Shown here one piece after another: positions 10,568 through 19,988 of a stretch of 64,000 bases of DNA. Made by a program: the position numbers and the translations under genes. Source of the stretch: Pseudomonadota bacterium (GTDB taxonomy: Bacteria > Desulfobacterota > Desulfobulbia > Desulfobulbales > Desulfocapsaceae). Numbering within the stretch: position 1 is the stretch's first letter; the number at the start of each line of letters is the position of its first letter. A model generated the notes under the pieces. The model had not been told where the DNA came from, searched no databases, and was given only the letters and a program-made list of their open reading frames with translations. Location: the NCBI GenBank assembly GCA_018821785.1, contig JAHJLI010000255.1, forward strand, positions 22,102 to 86,101. The letters run 5' to 3'.

Positions 10568-10652
10568 TGGTGCCGAAGGCCGGACTCGAACCGGCACGGG
10601 TCTCCCCACACGCCCCTCAAGCGTGCGCGTCTACCAATTCCACCACTTCGGC
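10568..10652 (-). tRNA. tRNA-Leu (anticodon GAG)
   Basis: On the minus strand, GCCGAAG pairs with CTTCGGC as the acceptor stem. The anticodon stem CACGC/GCGTG frames a TTGAGGG loop (anticodon GAG), a long class II variable arm follows, and the T-loop is GTTCGAACC-like. The 3' CCA is encoded. It is 85 nt long and lies 15 bases downstream of secG, so it may be co-transcribed with it. Confidence 0.95.
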
Positions 10653-10666
10653 AATCTTGTTATTCT

Positions 10667-11044
10667 CTATTTTGTCGTTTTTTCTGTGTCGGCTTCCGTA
10701 GCGGCCTTGTTCTCTACTGGTGTATCCTTGACAGCGTCATCTTTGCTCTGGGATTGTGTTTCCTGGACCTGAGCCGGTTGACTGACTGCAACATCACTCA
10801 TCACCGATGTGCTTCCAGTCCGAGATGACATATACGCTAACGTCACGGAAGTCAACATAAAAAGTATTGCCGATGCGGTTGTGATTTTATTAAGCAGCGG
10901 CAAGGGGCCTTCCGTTCCGAAAAGTGACTGGCTGGATCCACCGAATGACGCACCGATGTCCGCCCCTTTTCCGTGCTGGAGCAAAACGATGCCAACCAGA
11001 AAAAGGCAGACTATGACGTGTACGACTATGAGTAAGGTATCCAT
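10667..11044 (-). CDS. secG: Preprotein translocase subunit SecG
   Basis: SecG is the small accessory membrane subunit of the SecYEG channel. The 125-residue product has two membrane helices (about 3-22 and 52-72) separated by the family loop LLQHGKGADIGASFGG...SLFG. A polar C-terminal tail of about 50 residues, rich in Gln, Asp, Lys and Thr, is longer than in E. coli. It is last in the minus-strand run gap-rimI-pgk-tpiA-secG. The tpiA-secG pairing is widespread in bacteria and supports the assignment. Confidence 0.93.
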   Translation of the reverse strand: MDTLLIVVHVIVCLFLVGIVLLQHGKGADIGASFGGSSQSLFGTEGPLPLLNKITTASAILFMLTSVTLAYMSSRTGSTSVMSDVAVSQPAQVQETQSQSKDDAVKDTPVENKAATEADTEKTTK

Positions 11045-11065
11045 ACTACTTTTGGGTATTTCGAT

Positions 11066-11824
11066 TTATTTGTAATTGATGATTCGCCCGAAAGACTCAG
11101 CATCCAGGGCAGCACCACCAACCAGGGCACCATCTATATCGATCTGAGCCATGAGCTCATCAATATTGGATGGTTTAACCGAGCCACCATACAATATTCG
11201 CGTTTGCTCGGCAATGCTTTTTTCAAATATCTCGCCGATAATTTCACGAATGAAGGCATGGGCTTCCTGGGCCTGTTCCTTGCTCGCGGTTTTGCCGGTG
11301 CCGATCGCCCAAACCGGTTCATAAGCAACGACCACATTTGCCATATCTGTGGCGGTCAGAGACGCCAACCCCTTTCTCAACTGATCCTCGAGCACAGTGA
11401 GCGTCTGACCGCCCTCCCGCTCGCTCAGGGTTTCACCGATACACAGTATGGTCAACAAACCAAAGGCAAGAGACCCCTTCAACCGATTGTTTATCAATTC
11501 ATCGGTTTCACCGAAAATTTGCCGCCTTTCCGAATGGCCGACGATAGCCGCACTGCCGCCCGCAGCCTTCACCATTACCGGAGAGATCTCGCCGGTGAAT
11601 GCACCTTTTTCTGCCCAGCAGACGTTTTGCGAGGCCACAATTATTTTACTGTCGGCAAGAACATGAGCTACTTCACTGAGGATGGTAAAGGGAGGCGCTA
11701 TGAGCACCTCCCGGTCATCAAAATCGCTACAGGCGTTTGCCACATCAAGGGCCAACCGGCATCCATCAACAACAGTGGTATACATTTTCCAATTCCCTGC
11801 AATCAAAGCTTTTCGCTTTCCCAT
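11066..11824 (-). CDS. tpiA: Triosephosphate isomerase
   Basis: This 252-residue glycolytic enzyme interconverts dihydroxyacetone phosphate and glyceraldehyde 3-phosphate. The N-terminus GKRKALIAGNWKM carries the catalytic Asn and Lys, VGHSERR has the electrophilic His, and AYEPVWAIGTGKTA holds the catalytic Glu and mobile loop 6. GGSVKP and GALVGGAAL bind the phosphate. The ATG at 11824 is preferred over an in-frame start 24 bases upstream because AGGAGAATGAT precedes it. It follows pgk by 27 bases in one operon. Confidence 0.97.
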   Translation of the reverse strand: MGKRKALIAGNWKMYTTVVDGCRLALDVANACSDFDDREVLIAPPFTILSEVAHVLADSKIIVASQNVCWAEKGAFTGEISPVMVKAAGGSAAIVGHSERRQIFGETDELINNRLKGSLAFGLLTILCIGETLSEREGGQTLTVLEDQLRKGLASLTATDMANVVVAYEPVWAIGTGKTASKEQAQEAHAFIREIIGEIFEKSIAEQTRILYGGSVKPSNIDELMAQIDIDGALVGGAALDAESFGRIINYK

Positions 11825-11851
11825 ATCATTCTCCTGGCTTATCAGCACTCT

Positions 11852-13030
11852 TTAACAATCCAGCACGGCAACGCCTGGAAGCACCTTGCCTTCCATAAGT
11901 TCCAGGAATGCACCGCCGCCGGTGGACATATAGGAGATGTTTTTTTCCTCCCCTGATTTCTTCACCGCCGCGTTCGAATCGCCACCCCCGACAATTGACA
12001 ATGCATGCGATGCAGCTAAAGTCCGGCACATGGCCATGGTGCCACGGGCAAAGGCATCAATCTCAAAAGCTCCCATCGGGCCATTCCAGATTATAGTCCT
12101 TGCATCCTGCAGGGCCTCATCGAAGAGAATCGTTGAGGCCGGGCCGATATCGAGAGCCATCCATCCGGCAGGAATATCGCGGGAGGTCACGGTTTTTGTC
12201 ACCGCATCGGCGGCAAACCGGTCTGCGACAACAAAATCGACAGGCAGGAAGAGTTTGACTCCCTTGGTGTCTGCTGCTTCAACAAAGCGTCTCGCGGTTT
12301 CCAGCAGGTCATCCTCCACTTTCGATGCACCAACCTCAAACCCCATGCTTTTCAGAAAAGTGTTGGCCATCGCTCCACCGATGATCATGCTGTTTACCTT
12401 CCCCAGCATATTTTCAAGCGCACCAAGCTTAGAGGAGACTTTGGCACCACCGATAACAACTACCAAAGGCCTGATCGGATCAGCCATGGATTTTCTGAAA
12501 TAGTCCATTTCCATCTGCAGAAGAAAACCGGCGCCTTTCTCAGCCACCCGCTCAGCCACCCCAACCACAGAGGCGTGCGCCCGATGGGAAGCGGCAAAGG
12601 CATCATTGATATATACATCGGCAAGTTTTGCCAGTTGTTCGGAGAATCCCGGATCATTAGCAGTTTCTTCCGGATGAAACCGCAGGTTTTCCAGAAGAAG
12701 CACTTCACCTTCGGCCATTTTTTCTACCATTGCTGTTACTTCCGCACCGACACAGTCAGGTGCCAGAGTCACCTTTACACCAAGCAGAGTTTGCAGATGG
12801 CTAGCAACCGGCGCCAGACTGAGGCTTTCGACCTTCTTACCTTTTGGTCGCCCCATATGGGAACAAAGAATAAGTTTTCCTTTCTCCTGCAGGATATAGC
12901 GGATGGTCGGCAAGACCATGCTTACCCGGGTATCGTCGGTGATCCGCCCCTGGTCGTCCATAGGGACGTTGAAATCGGCCCGGAGCAAAACCCTTTTCCC
13001 CGACAAAGAAAGATCGCCAATAGATTTCAT
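11852..13030 (-). CDS. pgk: Phosphoglycerate kinase
   Basis: This is a 392-residue two-lobed kinase that makes ATP from 1,3-bisphosphoglycerate. RADFNVPM and SHMGRPKG in the N-lobe bind the substrate, LLLENLRFHPEE and NDAFAASHRAHAS follow, and the C-lobe holds VIGGAKVSSK, WNGPMGAFE and the nucleotide-binding GGGDSNAAV and STGGGAFLE. Length is normal for the family. It lies between the rimI-like gene (38 bases apart) and tpiA, within the lower glycolysis operon. Confidence 0.97.
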   Translation of the reverse strand: MKSIGDLSLSGKRVLLRADFNVPMDDQGRITDDTRVSMVLPTIRYILQEKGKLILCSHMGRPKGKKVESLSLAPVASHLQTLLGVKVTLAPDCVGAEVTAMVEKMAEGEVLLLENLRFHPEETANDPGFSEQLAKLADVYINDAFAASHRAHASVVGVAERVAEKGAGFLLQMEMDYFRKSMADPIRPLVVVIGGAKVSSKLGALENMLGKVNSMIIGGAMANTFLKSMGFEVGASKVEDDLLETARRFVEAADTKGVKLFLPVDFVVADRFAADAVTKTVTSRDIPAGWMALDIGPASTILFDEALQDARTIIWNGPMGAFEIDAFARGTMAMCRTLAASHALSIVGGGDSNAAVKKSGEEKNISYMSTGGGAFLELMEGKVLPGVAVLDC

Positions 13031-13068
13031 AATATCCCCTCAATCTTATTGATTGTTTGCCCGCGATA

Positions 13069-13509
13069 TCAACAGATATCTTTTTTTAAAATAATCGCAT
13101 CGTCCTGAGGGCCAGAATAATACCCTCGTCGCAAACCGACTTTACAAAAACCTTGTTTATAATAAAAACGCAGCGCCGGCTTGTTTTGAACACGAACTTC
13201 CAGAAAAAGTGCTGTACAATTTTGTTCCTGCAAATCTCTTATGAGGTGTTGCAGAAGGGCGATCCCCACACCTTTTTTTCTTTCTCGTAGAGCGACTGTG
13301 ATTCTCAGAAGTTCCGCCTCGGGCCATATCCTGCGACAGGCGCACCAGCCAACCACCCCCTGTTCAATGGCCTCTGCCACCAAACACAATCCCTTCTGCA
13401 CCTGCAATTCCTGCCGGAGTGAGGCCGACGACCATGGCGTCAAGGTATGACACTCAATCTCTCCGACCGCGCCAAGATCATCCAACACCATGGCACGTAC
13501 TGTCAGCAA
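13069..13509 (-). CDS. rimI: RimI-like GNAT N-acetyltransferase
   Basis: The product is a 146-residue GNAT protein resembling RimI, which acetylates the N-terminal Ala of ribosomal protein S18 and related targets. The acetyl-CoA motif region reads ITVALRERKKGVGIALLQ, and the C-terminus has LEVRVQNKPALRFYYKQGF followed by RRGYYSGPQDDAI, a RimI-type ending. A TTG start at 13509, giving MLTVRAMVLDD, best matches the family start. A GGGG tract lies upstream and the gap stop lies 4 bases before it, so coupling is likely. An ATG at 13491 is the alternative. A GNAT gene between gap and pgk is an unusual operon order. Substrate is inferred from family only. Confidence 0.8.
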   Translation of the reverse strand: MLTVRAMVLDDLGAVGEIECHTLTPWSSASLRQELQVQKGLCLVAEAIEQGVVGWCACRRIWPEAELLRITVALRERKKGVGIALLQHLIRDLQEQNCTALFLEVRVQNKPALRFYYKQGFCKVGLRRGYYSGPQDDAIILKKDIC

Positions 13510-13513
13510 AGTT

Positions 13514-14731
13514 TTAAAACATCCCCTCGCTGACATGCACAGTGAGATCGCCCAGTATGTTGGTATAACTGCCAAGCTCGTTGTCATACCAGCCGTAAAC
13601 AACGGCTTGCGTGACCGGCACATTGACAATCGGATCGGCTCCTGGCCTCAGACTGTCGGCTTTCACTTTTGCTAGATTGACATGGATACTTGCTGTCCTG
13701 GTGTGAGTTTCCGAGCCTTCAATTACCGCCGCCGCGGCCGGCAGACCTATTATATCCGAAGAAACATTCTGCTCCTCGGAAAACTTCAGATAGGGATTGA
13801 TCCCAGCATATTCTTTGTATATGCCGTTAATAGCATCCCTTTTTATTGGATTATCCTCTTCATCCTGGAGATTGACCACCAAAATAATCAGAGATCCAGT
13901 GGTGGTCGGGATACGTACCGACTCAGCCATAAAACCGATGGAAGACATCTCCGGGATCACCAGGGAGAGTGCCTTTGCCGCACCAGTCGTGGTGAGAATG
14001 ATATTATTCTGAATAGAGCGGTTCTTTCGGAAATCAGTGGCTCCGGTCTTTGGCAATCGATCAAGCACCTGCTGACTTCCAGTCGCAGCATGGACGGTGA
14101 CCATGGAAGCGCTGAGTATTCTATCGGCTCCAATCTTTTCCATGAGTGGCTTGATCATATACGACAAACAGGTGGTTGTGCAGGACGCAGCAGAAAGCAC
14201 GGAGTGTCGCCTCGCGTCGTACATTTCATCATTTATACCCATCACCGTGGTGATGGCGTCGGTCGGCATGTCCAAACCTTTTGATTTGATCTTGAACGGC
14301 GCCGACAGGATAACTTTATCGGCTCCGGCCTGCATGTGGCCCCGCAAAGCTCCTTTTGCAGCATCCGGGTCGGTGGTCGGATCAGTAAATACGCCGGTGG
14401 TGTCAACAACCAGTTTTACCCCATTTTCCTGCCAGGGAATATCTTTTGGGTTCCTTGCAGTGCGAAGGATGGTTACCGGAATACCGTTCACCACCATTGT
14501 GCCCCGCTCATTATTCAACTCTTCAATGACATTGGGGCATTTGTGGCCATAGAGGTAGGAACCCAAGCGGCCGTAGGTTGAATCTTTTTCGAGCATTGAC
14601 GCAAGATCCGTGAGATTTCGCCCTACTTCCCGACCAATATTGACAACAACTCCGGAAAAATGTTTTCTCGCAACATGGTGCCAGAGCGAAAGCTTACCTA
14701 TCCTGCCTAAACCGTTGATACCTAATTTCAT
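13514..14731 (-). CDS. gap: Glyceraldehyde-3-phosphate dehydrogenase, long divergent form
   Basis: It oxidises and phosphorylates glyceraldehyde 3-phosphate. At 405 residues it is about 70 longer than usual GAPDH. The core is intact: INGLGRIGKL (dinucleotide fold), the active-site Cys in AASCTTTCLSYM, the His in VTVHAATGSQQ, and a C-terminal WYDNELGSY. Two details differ from common NAD enzymes. The Asn-Asp pair that binds the adenosine ribose is replaced by NIGREVGRN, and the usual NEWGYSNR is NELGSYTNI. Extra sequence sits around residues 30-75. These changes could alter cofactor choice (NADP), but this is inference. It is the first gene of the gap-rimI-pgk-tpiA-secG run. Confidence 0.9.
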   Translation of the reverse strand: MKLGINGLGRIGKLSLWHHVARKHFSGVVVNIGREVGRNLTDLASMLEKDSTYGRLGSYLYGHKCPNVIEELNNERGTMVVNGIPVTILRTARNPKDIPWQENGVKLVVDTTGVFTDPTTDPDAAKGALRGHMQAGADKVILSAPFKIKSKGLDMPTDAITTVMGINDEMYDARRHSVLSAASCTTTCLSYMIKPLMEKIGADRILSASMVTVHAATGSQQVLDRLPKTGATDFRKNRSIQNNIILTTTGAAKALSLVIPEMSSIGFMAESVRIPTTTGSLIILVVNLQDEEDNPIKRDAINGIYKEYAGINPYLKFSEEQNVSSDIIGLPAAAAVIEGSETHTRTASIHVNLAKVKADSLRPGADPIVNVPVTQAVVYGWYDNELGSYTNILGDLTVHVSEGMF

Positions 14732-14904
14732 AGCCCTTCTCCCCCTTTTCTATTAGAATTGAACGCCTAGGTCACTTATTCCCATTGGTTTTTCCAGGGA
14801 ATTTTTGATGCGCCGCTTCCACATGCAAATTGTTTTTCTTCAATTTGTATCACTAACTGTGTTTATTAGCAACCTCAAGATAAACTGATATTCCACTCTC
14901 AACC

Positions 14905-15642
14905 ATGCTTTTTGCATCGCCGCTCACAGATGGTATTCTTATAAAAAGATACAAACGTTTTCTTGCCGACATACAACTCGCGGACGGAAACATTGTCACC
15001 GCCCATTGCCCTAATACCGGCACCATGCTCACCTGCTCATCTCCGGGCAGCGCAGTTTGCCTGTCAACAAGCGCTAACCCTGGAAGGAAATACCCATATA
15101 CATTGGAAATGGTAAAGGTCGGGCCGACCTGGGTGGGAGTCAATACCGCAAGAACGAACGGGTTAGTGACAGAGGCAATTATGAATGGACAAATTGCCGA
15201 ATTGAGCAATGTCGACCGGATTGCATCCGAAGTCAAGACTTCCAGTCATACCAGACTTGACCTGCATCTTAGACAGGGGAAATGCAGCACCTATGTGGAA
15301 ATAAAAAACTGTTCTCTGGCAATCGACGGCTGCGCAATGTTTCCCGATGCGGTAACAACCAGAGGCGCCAAACACCTTCAGGAACTGACCCGCCTTGCCA
15401 AGGAGGGTCTAGGAGCTGCCATTTTTTTCCTGGTCCAGCGCATGGACGCATATTGCTTCGCCCCAGCCACCCACATCGATCCCGACTACGGCAAAGCCCT
15501 GCAACTGGCAAACGCCGCAGGTGTTAGGATTATTGTCTATCGGGCAAACGTCAGCCCTGAGGGCATTCACGTCGATAGCCCACTTCCATTCAGCAATGAA
15601 AAGTATCCCGAGGATTTACAGATCAAAGGTCCTGGTAAGTGA
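14905..15642 (+). CDS. sfsA: SfsA family protein (sugar fermentation stimulation)
   Basis: The 245-residue product matches SfsA, a small nuclease-fold or DNA-binding protein of uncertain role. Motifs are RYKRFLADI near the N-terminus, AHCPNTGTM, VGVNTARTN, YVEIKNCSL and FPDAVTTRGAKHL, then FFLVQRMDA. The VEIKN and FPDAVT elements resemble a PD-(D/E)xK nuclease core. It is convergent with pyrC and the two coding ends overlap by 20 bases (15623-15642). No strong ribosome site precedes the ATG. Confidence 0.9.
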   Translation: MLFASPLTDGILIKRYKRFLADIQLADGNIVTAHCPNTGTMLTCSSPGSAVCLSTSANPGRKYPYTLEMVKVGPTWVGVNTARTNGLVTEAIMNGQIAELSNVDRIASEVKTSSHTRLDLHLRQGKCSTYVEIKNCSLAIDGCAMFPDAVTTRGAKHLQELTRLAKEGLGAAIFFLVQRMDAYCFAPATHIDPDYGKALQLANAAGVRIIVYRANVSPEGIHVDSPLPFSNEKYPEDLQIKGPGK

Positions 15643-16897
15643 TCCTGCCGGCAAGCATCGTCATAACCGCCTTACCCTGCAACTTCCAGCCATCAAAGGG
15701 AGTGTTTCTGCTCTTTGAGTAGCTTTTTTCTGCAAAAAAGGTGAATTGCCTCTCCGGATCGACAACCGTAACATCAGCTACACCCCCGATACGCAGGGAA
15801 CCGCCCGCCACCCCAAGAATCGCGGCAGGGGCACAGCTCATGAGTTGCACCAGACGGGCTGGGTCAATGACACCTTCACGGACAAGAGCAAGAGAAAGAG
15901 ACAATGAAGTCTCCAGACCGACAATCCCGTTGGCCGCCATATTGAATTCTACATCTTTCTGCAGGATCGAATGCGGCGCATGGTCTGTGGCAATGGCATC
16001 AAGCGTGCCGTCCCTGAGGGCAGTGCGGATTGCCTGCCGGTCTTGTTCCGTTCGAAGCGGCGGATTCATCTTGGCATGGGTGTTATAGCCCAGAACAGCC
16101 AGTTCGGTGAGGGTAAAATAGTGCGGTGCAGTTTCAGCAGTGACTCTAATTCCCCGGGCTTTAGCATTACCGATCAGAGCAAGAGCCTGCTCAGTGCTCA
16201 CATGGGAGATATGCAGGCGGGCACCAGTCAACTCGGCGAGGGCAATCTCGCGAAAAACCATGATACTTTCTGCTGCGGCGGGAATGCCTCTTAACCCCAG
16301 GCGAGTGGAAACTTCGCCCTCGTGCATGCACCCACCCTTACTCAACGAGACTTCTTCTGCATGGGACATGATCAGCAGTTCATGAGAGGAAGCGTATTCC
16401 ATGGCACGGCGCATCAGTCGACTGTCGATGACCGGTCTTCCGTCATCGGTCAAGGCAACAGCTCCTGCCGCCTTCATTTCCCCATACTCGGCAAGTTTTT
16501 CGCCGTTGCTCTCCTGACTGATCGCTCCAACCGGATAAACTCTGGCAGAAGATAAGGCCGCCTGTTCGCATATAAACCTGGTAACCGAACTGTTGTCGTT
16601 TACCGGCTTGGTATTCGGCATACAGGCAACAGCAGTGAACCCGCCAGCCGCAGCTGCACGGCAGCCGCTTTCAATAGTCTCCTTGTATTCCTCACCAGGT
16701 TCGCGAAGATGCACATGCATATCAATGAGGCCGGGAACAATCCATCTGCCGTCAAGGTTGTAGATATCGGCATCTTTTACATCGATCGATTGGTGATCGA
16801 CAATCATCCCATCCTTGATCCACAGATCGGCAATTTCATCTCTTTTTTGTGACGGATCAATAATCCGACCATTTTTCAATTGAATTGCCTTGCTCAT
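15623..16897 (-). CDS. pyrC: Dihydroorotase
   Basis: It cyclises carbamoyl-aspartate to dihydroorotate, the third step of pyrimidine synthesis. The 424-residue protein is a class I amidohydrolase. The metal-binding [10 protein letters not shown] is near residue 60, [10 protein letters not shown] follows, and LHISHVST and ATDHAPH supply further metal and catalytic residues. Its ATG overlaps the pyrB stop by 4 bases, so the two are translationally coupled. Both metal-binding ends are intact, so it is likely an active PyrC and not the inactive homologue that some bacteria carry beside pyrB. Confidence 0.95.
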   Translation of the reverse strand: MSKAIQLKNGRIIDPSQKRDEIADLWIKDGMIVDHQSIDVKDADIYNLDGRWIVPGLIDMHVHLREPGEEYKETIESGCRAAAAGGFTAVACMPNTKPVNDNSSVTRFICEQAALSSARVYPVGAISQESNGEKLAEYGEMKAAGAVALTDDGRPVIDSRLMRRAMEYASSHELLIMSHAEEVSLSKGGCMHEGEVSTRLGLRGIPAAAESIMVFREIALAELTGARLHISHVSTEQALALIGNAKARGIRVTAETAPHYFTLTELAVLGYNTHAKMNPPLRTEQDRQAIRTALRDGTLDAIATDHAPHSILQKDVEFNMAANGIVGLETSLSLSLALVREGVIDPARLVQLMSCAPAAILGVAGGSLRIGGVADVTVVDPERQFTFFAEKSYSKSRNTPFDGWKLQGKAVMTMLAGRITYQDL

Positions 16898-17868
16898 CTG
16901 CTCTCACCTTGCCCATCATTGCCTTTGTTTCCGCCAAGCACAAGGTATAAAAGTGCCATGCGGATCGCAACCCCATTGGTAACCTGTTCAAGAATGACTG
17001 ACCTGCCACCGTCGGCAACGTCGGGATTCAACTCCACTCCTCTATTGATGGGGCCAGGATGCATGACTATCACATCTTCTTTGGCCAAATCGAGAAGATT
17101 ACGACTCACACCAAAGAAACGCGAATACTCACGCAAACTGGGAATGAGCGAATCATTTTGTCTTTCCAGCTGAATACGCAGAGCCATAACCACATCGGCA
17201 TCCCTCACCGCATCTCGAACATCAGAGCAAACCGTAGCTCCGAGCAGGGAAATGTGCGCAGGTATAAAGGTCTGTGGTCCGGCGACATGCACATGCGCCC
17301 CCATTCTGGTAAAACCAATGATATCGGATAAGGCTACCCGACTGTGGGCTATGTCGCCGATGATCGCAATCTTAAGCCCATCAAGATGCCCTTTGTGGTC
17401 GATTACGGTCATCATGTCCAAAAGCCCCTGGCTAGGATGTTCATGAGCGCCATCTCCAGCATTAATAACCGATGCCTCTATATATCGGGCAAGTAATTGC
17501 GGAGCACCAGAGCTTGAATGGCGTAATATTATGACGTCCGGGTTCATCGCCTGGATATTCCTGGCGGTATCGATCAGTGTCTCACCTTTGGTGGCAGAAC
17601 TTGTTGAGGCGGAAATATTGAAAGTGTCCGCGCTCATCCGCTTTGCGGCAATCTCAAAAGAGAGTCGAGTTCTGGTAGAAGGCTCAAAAAAAAGATTTAC
17701 AATGGTCTTCCCCCGAAGAGTTGGGACTTTTTTGATAGGCCGGCTCGAAATCTCGCGAAAAGACCGGGCAGTAGTGATAATGTGAGAGATATCGGCAACG
17801 GACAGCTGTTCAATACCAAAGATGTGCTTGTGTTGAAACTGATAATCCTGTTGTGTTAGTTCTACCAT
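16894..17868 (-). CDS. pyrB: Aspartate carbamoyltransferase catalytic chain
   Basis: It joins carbamoyl phosphate and aspartate. The 324-residue protein has [13 protein letters not shown] (carbamoyl phosphate site), [26 protein letters not shown] and [10 protein letters not shown], all expected for PyrB. The ATG at 17868 lies 8 bases after the lepB stop; an in-frame TTG at 17880 overlaps lepB. There is no pyrI regulatory subunit gene beside it. It heads the coupled pyrB-pyrC pair, probably transcribed with lepB. Confidence 0.95.
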   Translation of the reverse strand: MVELTQQDYQFQHKHIFGIEQLSVADISHIITTARSFREISSRPIKKVPTLRGKTIVNLFFEPSTRTRLSFEIAAKRMSADTFNISASTSSATKGETLIDTARNIQAMNPDVIILRHSSSGAPQLLARYIEASVINAGDGAHEHPSQGLLDMMTVIDHKGHLDGLKIAIIGDIAHSRVALSDIIGFTRMGAHVHVAGPQTFIPAHISLLGATVCSDVRDAVRDADVVMALRIQLERQNDSLIPSLREYSRFFGVSRNLLDLAKEDVIVMHPGPINRGVELNPDVADGGRSVILEQVTNGVAIRMALLYLVLGGNKGNDGQGESR

Positions 17869-17876
17869 ATTCGAAG

Positions 17877-18521
17877 TCAATCAATGATATTTGCCAATCG
17901 CCCCCACCTTACGGAAGCAATTCGCTCAAAAGACAACAGAGGCTTATCAATATCCCAAGACCAATAGAGAACGAATGCCTTACCAAGAATGTCTTTCTGA
18001 TCTACAAAACCCCAGAAACGGCTATCATAACTATTATCACGATTATCACCCATAACGAAAATGCGCCCTTCAGGGACAAGCACCGGACCAAAATTATCCC
18101 TCGGACTGGCGGTTGCATTCAAAACGACAGGTGAACTGATATGGGCATGTGTATCTTGCACCGGCTCCCCGTTTACAAACACCTTCTTTGTTCGTATTTC
18201 AACGGTATCTCCGGGAGTACCCATTACTCTTTTTATATAATCGATAGATTTATCTTTAGGGTAGCGAAAAACAACTACATCCCCACGAGCAGGTTTTTTA
18301 TATGAAACCAGAACCTTGCCGGAAAAAGGGATCCGAAGGCCGTAAATGAATTTATTGACCAGCAGATGATCACCTATCAACAAAGTTGGCAGCATCGATC
18401 CGGAAGGAATTTTAAATGCCTGAACGACAAATGTCCTTATAAATAATGCCAAGAGAATAGCTATACAGATAGCCTCAAAATATTCTCGAAAAAGATTCTT
18501 TTTCCTTCCTTCTCTGGTCAA
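17877..18521 (-). CDS. lepB: Signal peptidase I
   Basis: This membrane-bound serine protease removes signal peptides from exported proteins. One N-terminal membrane helix ([17 protein letters not shown]) is followed by the catalytic Ser in [10 protein letters not shown] and the general-base Lys in [11 protein letters not shown]. Box E is [17 protein letters not shown] start at 18521 (214 residues) is preferred because AGAGGTGGGG lies directly upstream; a longer in-frame form from a TTG at 18575 lacks a ribosome site. The gene is followed directly by pyrB. Confidence 0.93.
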   Translation of the reverse strand: MTREGRKKNLFREYFEAICIAILLALFIRTFVVQAFKIPSGSMLPTLLIGDHLLVNKFIYGLRIPFSGKVLVSYKKPARGDVVVFRYPKDKSIDYIKRVMGTPGDTVEIRTKKVFVNGEPVQDTHAHISSPVVLNATASPRDNFGPVLVPEGRIFVMGDNRDNSYDSRFWGFVDQKDILGKAFVLYWSWDIDKPLLSFERIASVRWGRLANIID

Positions 18522-18905
18522 ACCCCACCTCTTTTCAATTTGGATAACTTTATGAACCCGCAAACGCCACGCCAAAACTACTTGAAATGCACTTTAATTA
18601 CAAGCGAGTTCCTTGTTATTAATGAAAAACTAGTAATACCGAAACTTAGCATATACCCCACAATATAAAGAGCATAACAGAATCAAGACTTCCATATATT
18701 GTGTAATCCGCATCTTTCAGTGCCTGTTAATGGTTTTTAACGTCTTGTAAAATAAGCATTTTTTTCTCATAATTATCTTTTCTTTTCTTGACAAAATGTT
18801 TTTTCTGTGCCCTAATAGCTATATCTACACGGAAAATAAGGTGTTTTGGTATATTACCATCTCGGGCTCACTGCAGTTCGATTAATCTTCTCCACCTTCT
18901 TAGTC
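18522..18905. other. Divergent intergenic region between lepB and pilM
   Basis: This is an AT-rich control region for two divergent transcripts, with no coding sequence seen. TTGACA at 18788-18793 with a weak -10 (CTAATA or TAATAG at about 18812) points toward pilM. No repeat element is present. Confidence 0.5.
18788..18818 (+). promoter_or_regulatory. Possible sigma-70 promoter of the pil operon
   Basis: A perfect -35 box TTGACA at 18788 is followed after 18-19 bases by a weak -10 (CTAATA/TAATAG). It lies about 90 bases before the pilM start. The poor -10 makes this only a candidate. Confidence 0.35.
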
Positions 18906-19964
18906 ATGAAATTGTCGTTTGGAGCTCAAAAAGACTTGGTGGTTGGCCTTGATATTGGTTCTCATGCTGTCAAGGTATGTCAGCTAAAACGATCGTCAAA
19001 TGGCTACGCTATAGTTACTCTTGGCAGCACCGTTCTTCCGGAAGGCGCGGTAGAAGACGGAACCCTCAATGACGCAGAGGCTGTCAGCAGGTGTATTGCC
19101 GATCTCTTTAAAAACTTGAAAATAAAAAATCGAACAGTCGGTTTTTCTATCTCCGGCTATTCAGTAATAGTTAAAAAAGTGAATCTGGCTATTATGGAAG
19201 ATGCTAAGCTGGAAGAACATATCATGGCCGAGGCTGAACAGTATATTCCTTTTGATATTGAAGATGTTTACCTCGACTTCCAAGATCTGAAGACCAATAC
19301 CAAAGACAGCACTCGTACCGATGTTATGCTGGTCGCCGCCAAAAAAGAGATAGTCGACGATTATCTCGAAATGTTACGGAGCATCAATCTTAATCCAGTT
19401 ATTGTCGATGTTGACGGCTTCGCCCTCGAAAACAGTTACGAATATAACTATCAAAAAAGCGAAAACGTTGCCTTGATCGATATCGGCGCGACAAAAATGA
19501 ATATCAATATTATTTCTCAAGGTATTTCTGTTGTTGCTAGAGATATTATTGTCGGAAGCAGGCAGTTAACCGAGCAAATAATGAACGTTTTTGATATTGA
19601 ATATGATGAAGCAGAAGCTATTAAACTCGGTTTTTTGCCGGCTGAAGGAAAGAAACAAGAAGTGGAAGACATTTTTTCATCCACATGCACCCAGTGGGTG
19701 TTAGAAATAAAAAAGGCCATCGATCTTTACCACTCAAATCATCCGGACCATCCCCTTAATAAACTCATTTTAAGCGGCGGTGGGGCAAAAGTTGCCGGCC
19801 TTATCGATTTTCTTTCTCAGGAAACTGAAGTTGCGGTAGAGCTTTTCAATCCGTTTTTAAACATGGAAAGCAATCGAAAAAAAATTGATCCTGACTACCT
19901 CCTCAGTATAGGACCGGAGATGGCCATAGCCACGGGCATTGCCCTCAGGCCTTCTGCAATATAA
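18906..19964 (+). CDS. pilM: Type IV pilus assembly ATPase-fold protein PilM
   Basis: PilM is an actin-like cytoplasmic protein that binds the N-terminus of PilN and links the inner membrane alignment complex to the pilus motors. The 352-residue product starts SFGAQKDLVVGLDIGSHAVK, the first phosphate-binding loop. IDIGATKMNINI is the second and LILSGGGAKVAGL the adenosine motif, so the FtsA/PilM fold is clear. The ATG at 18906 fits the usual PilM start; an in-frame ATG 60 bases upstream adds an atypical hydrophobic leader. It is the first gene of a seven-gene pilus run. Confidence 0.93.
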   Translation: MKLSFGAQKDLVVGLDIGSHAVKVCQLKRSSNGYAIVTLGSTVLPEGAVEDGTLNDAEAVSRCIADLFKNLKIKNRTVGFSISGYSVIVKKVNLAIMEDAKLEEHIMAEAEQYIPFDIEDVYLDFQDLKTNTKDSTRTDVMLVAAKKEIVDDYLEMLRSINLNPVIVDVDGFALENSYEYNYQKSENVALIDIGATKMNINIISQGISVVARDIIVGSRQLTEQIMNVFDIEYDEAEAIKLGFLPAEGKKQEVEDIFSSTCTQWVLEIKKAIDLYHSNHPDHPLNKLILSGGGAKVAGLIDFLSQETEVAVELFNPFLNMESNRKKIDPDYLLSIGPEMAIATGIALRPSAI

Positions 19965-19988
19965 TTTCATTATTGGCAAGGATTCGGA

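Noticed and set aside
14762-14790. An eighth copy of the GTACC element near the gap promoter (CCTAGGTCACTTATTCCC)
   Set aside because: It resembles only the tag and outer arm with gaps and has no inner stem; likely chance.
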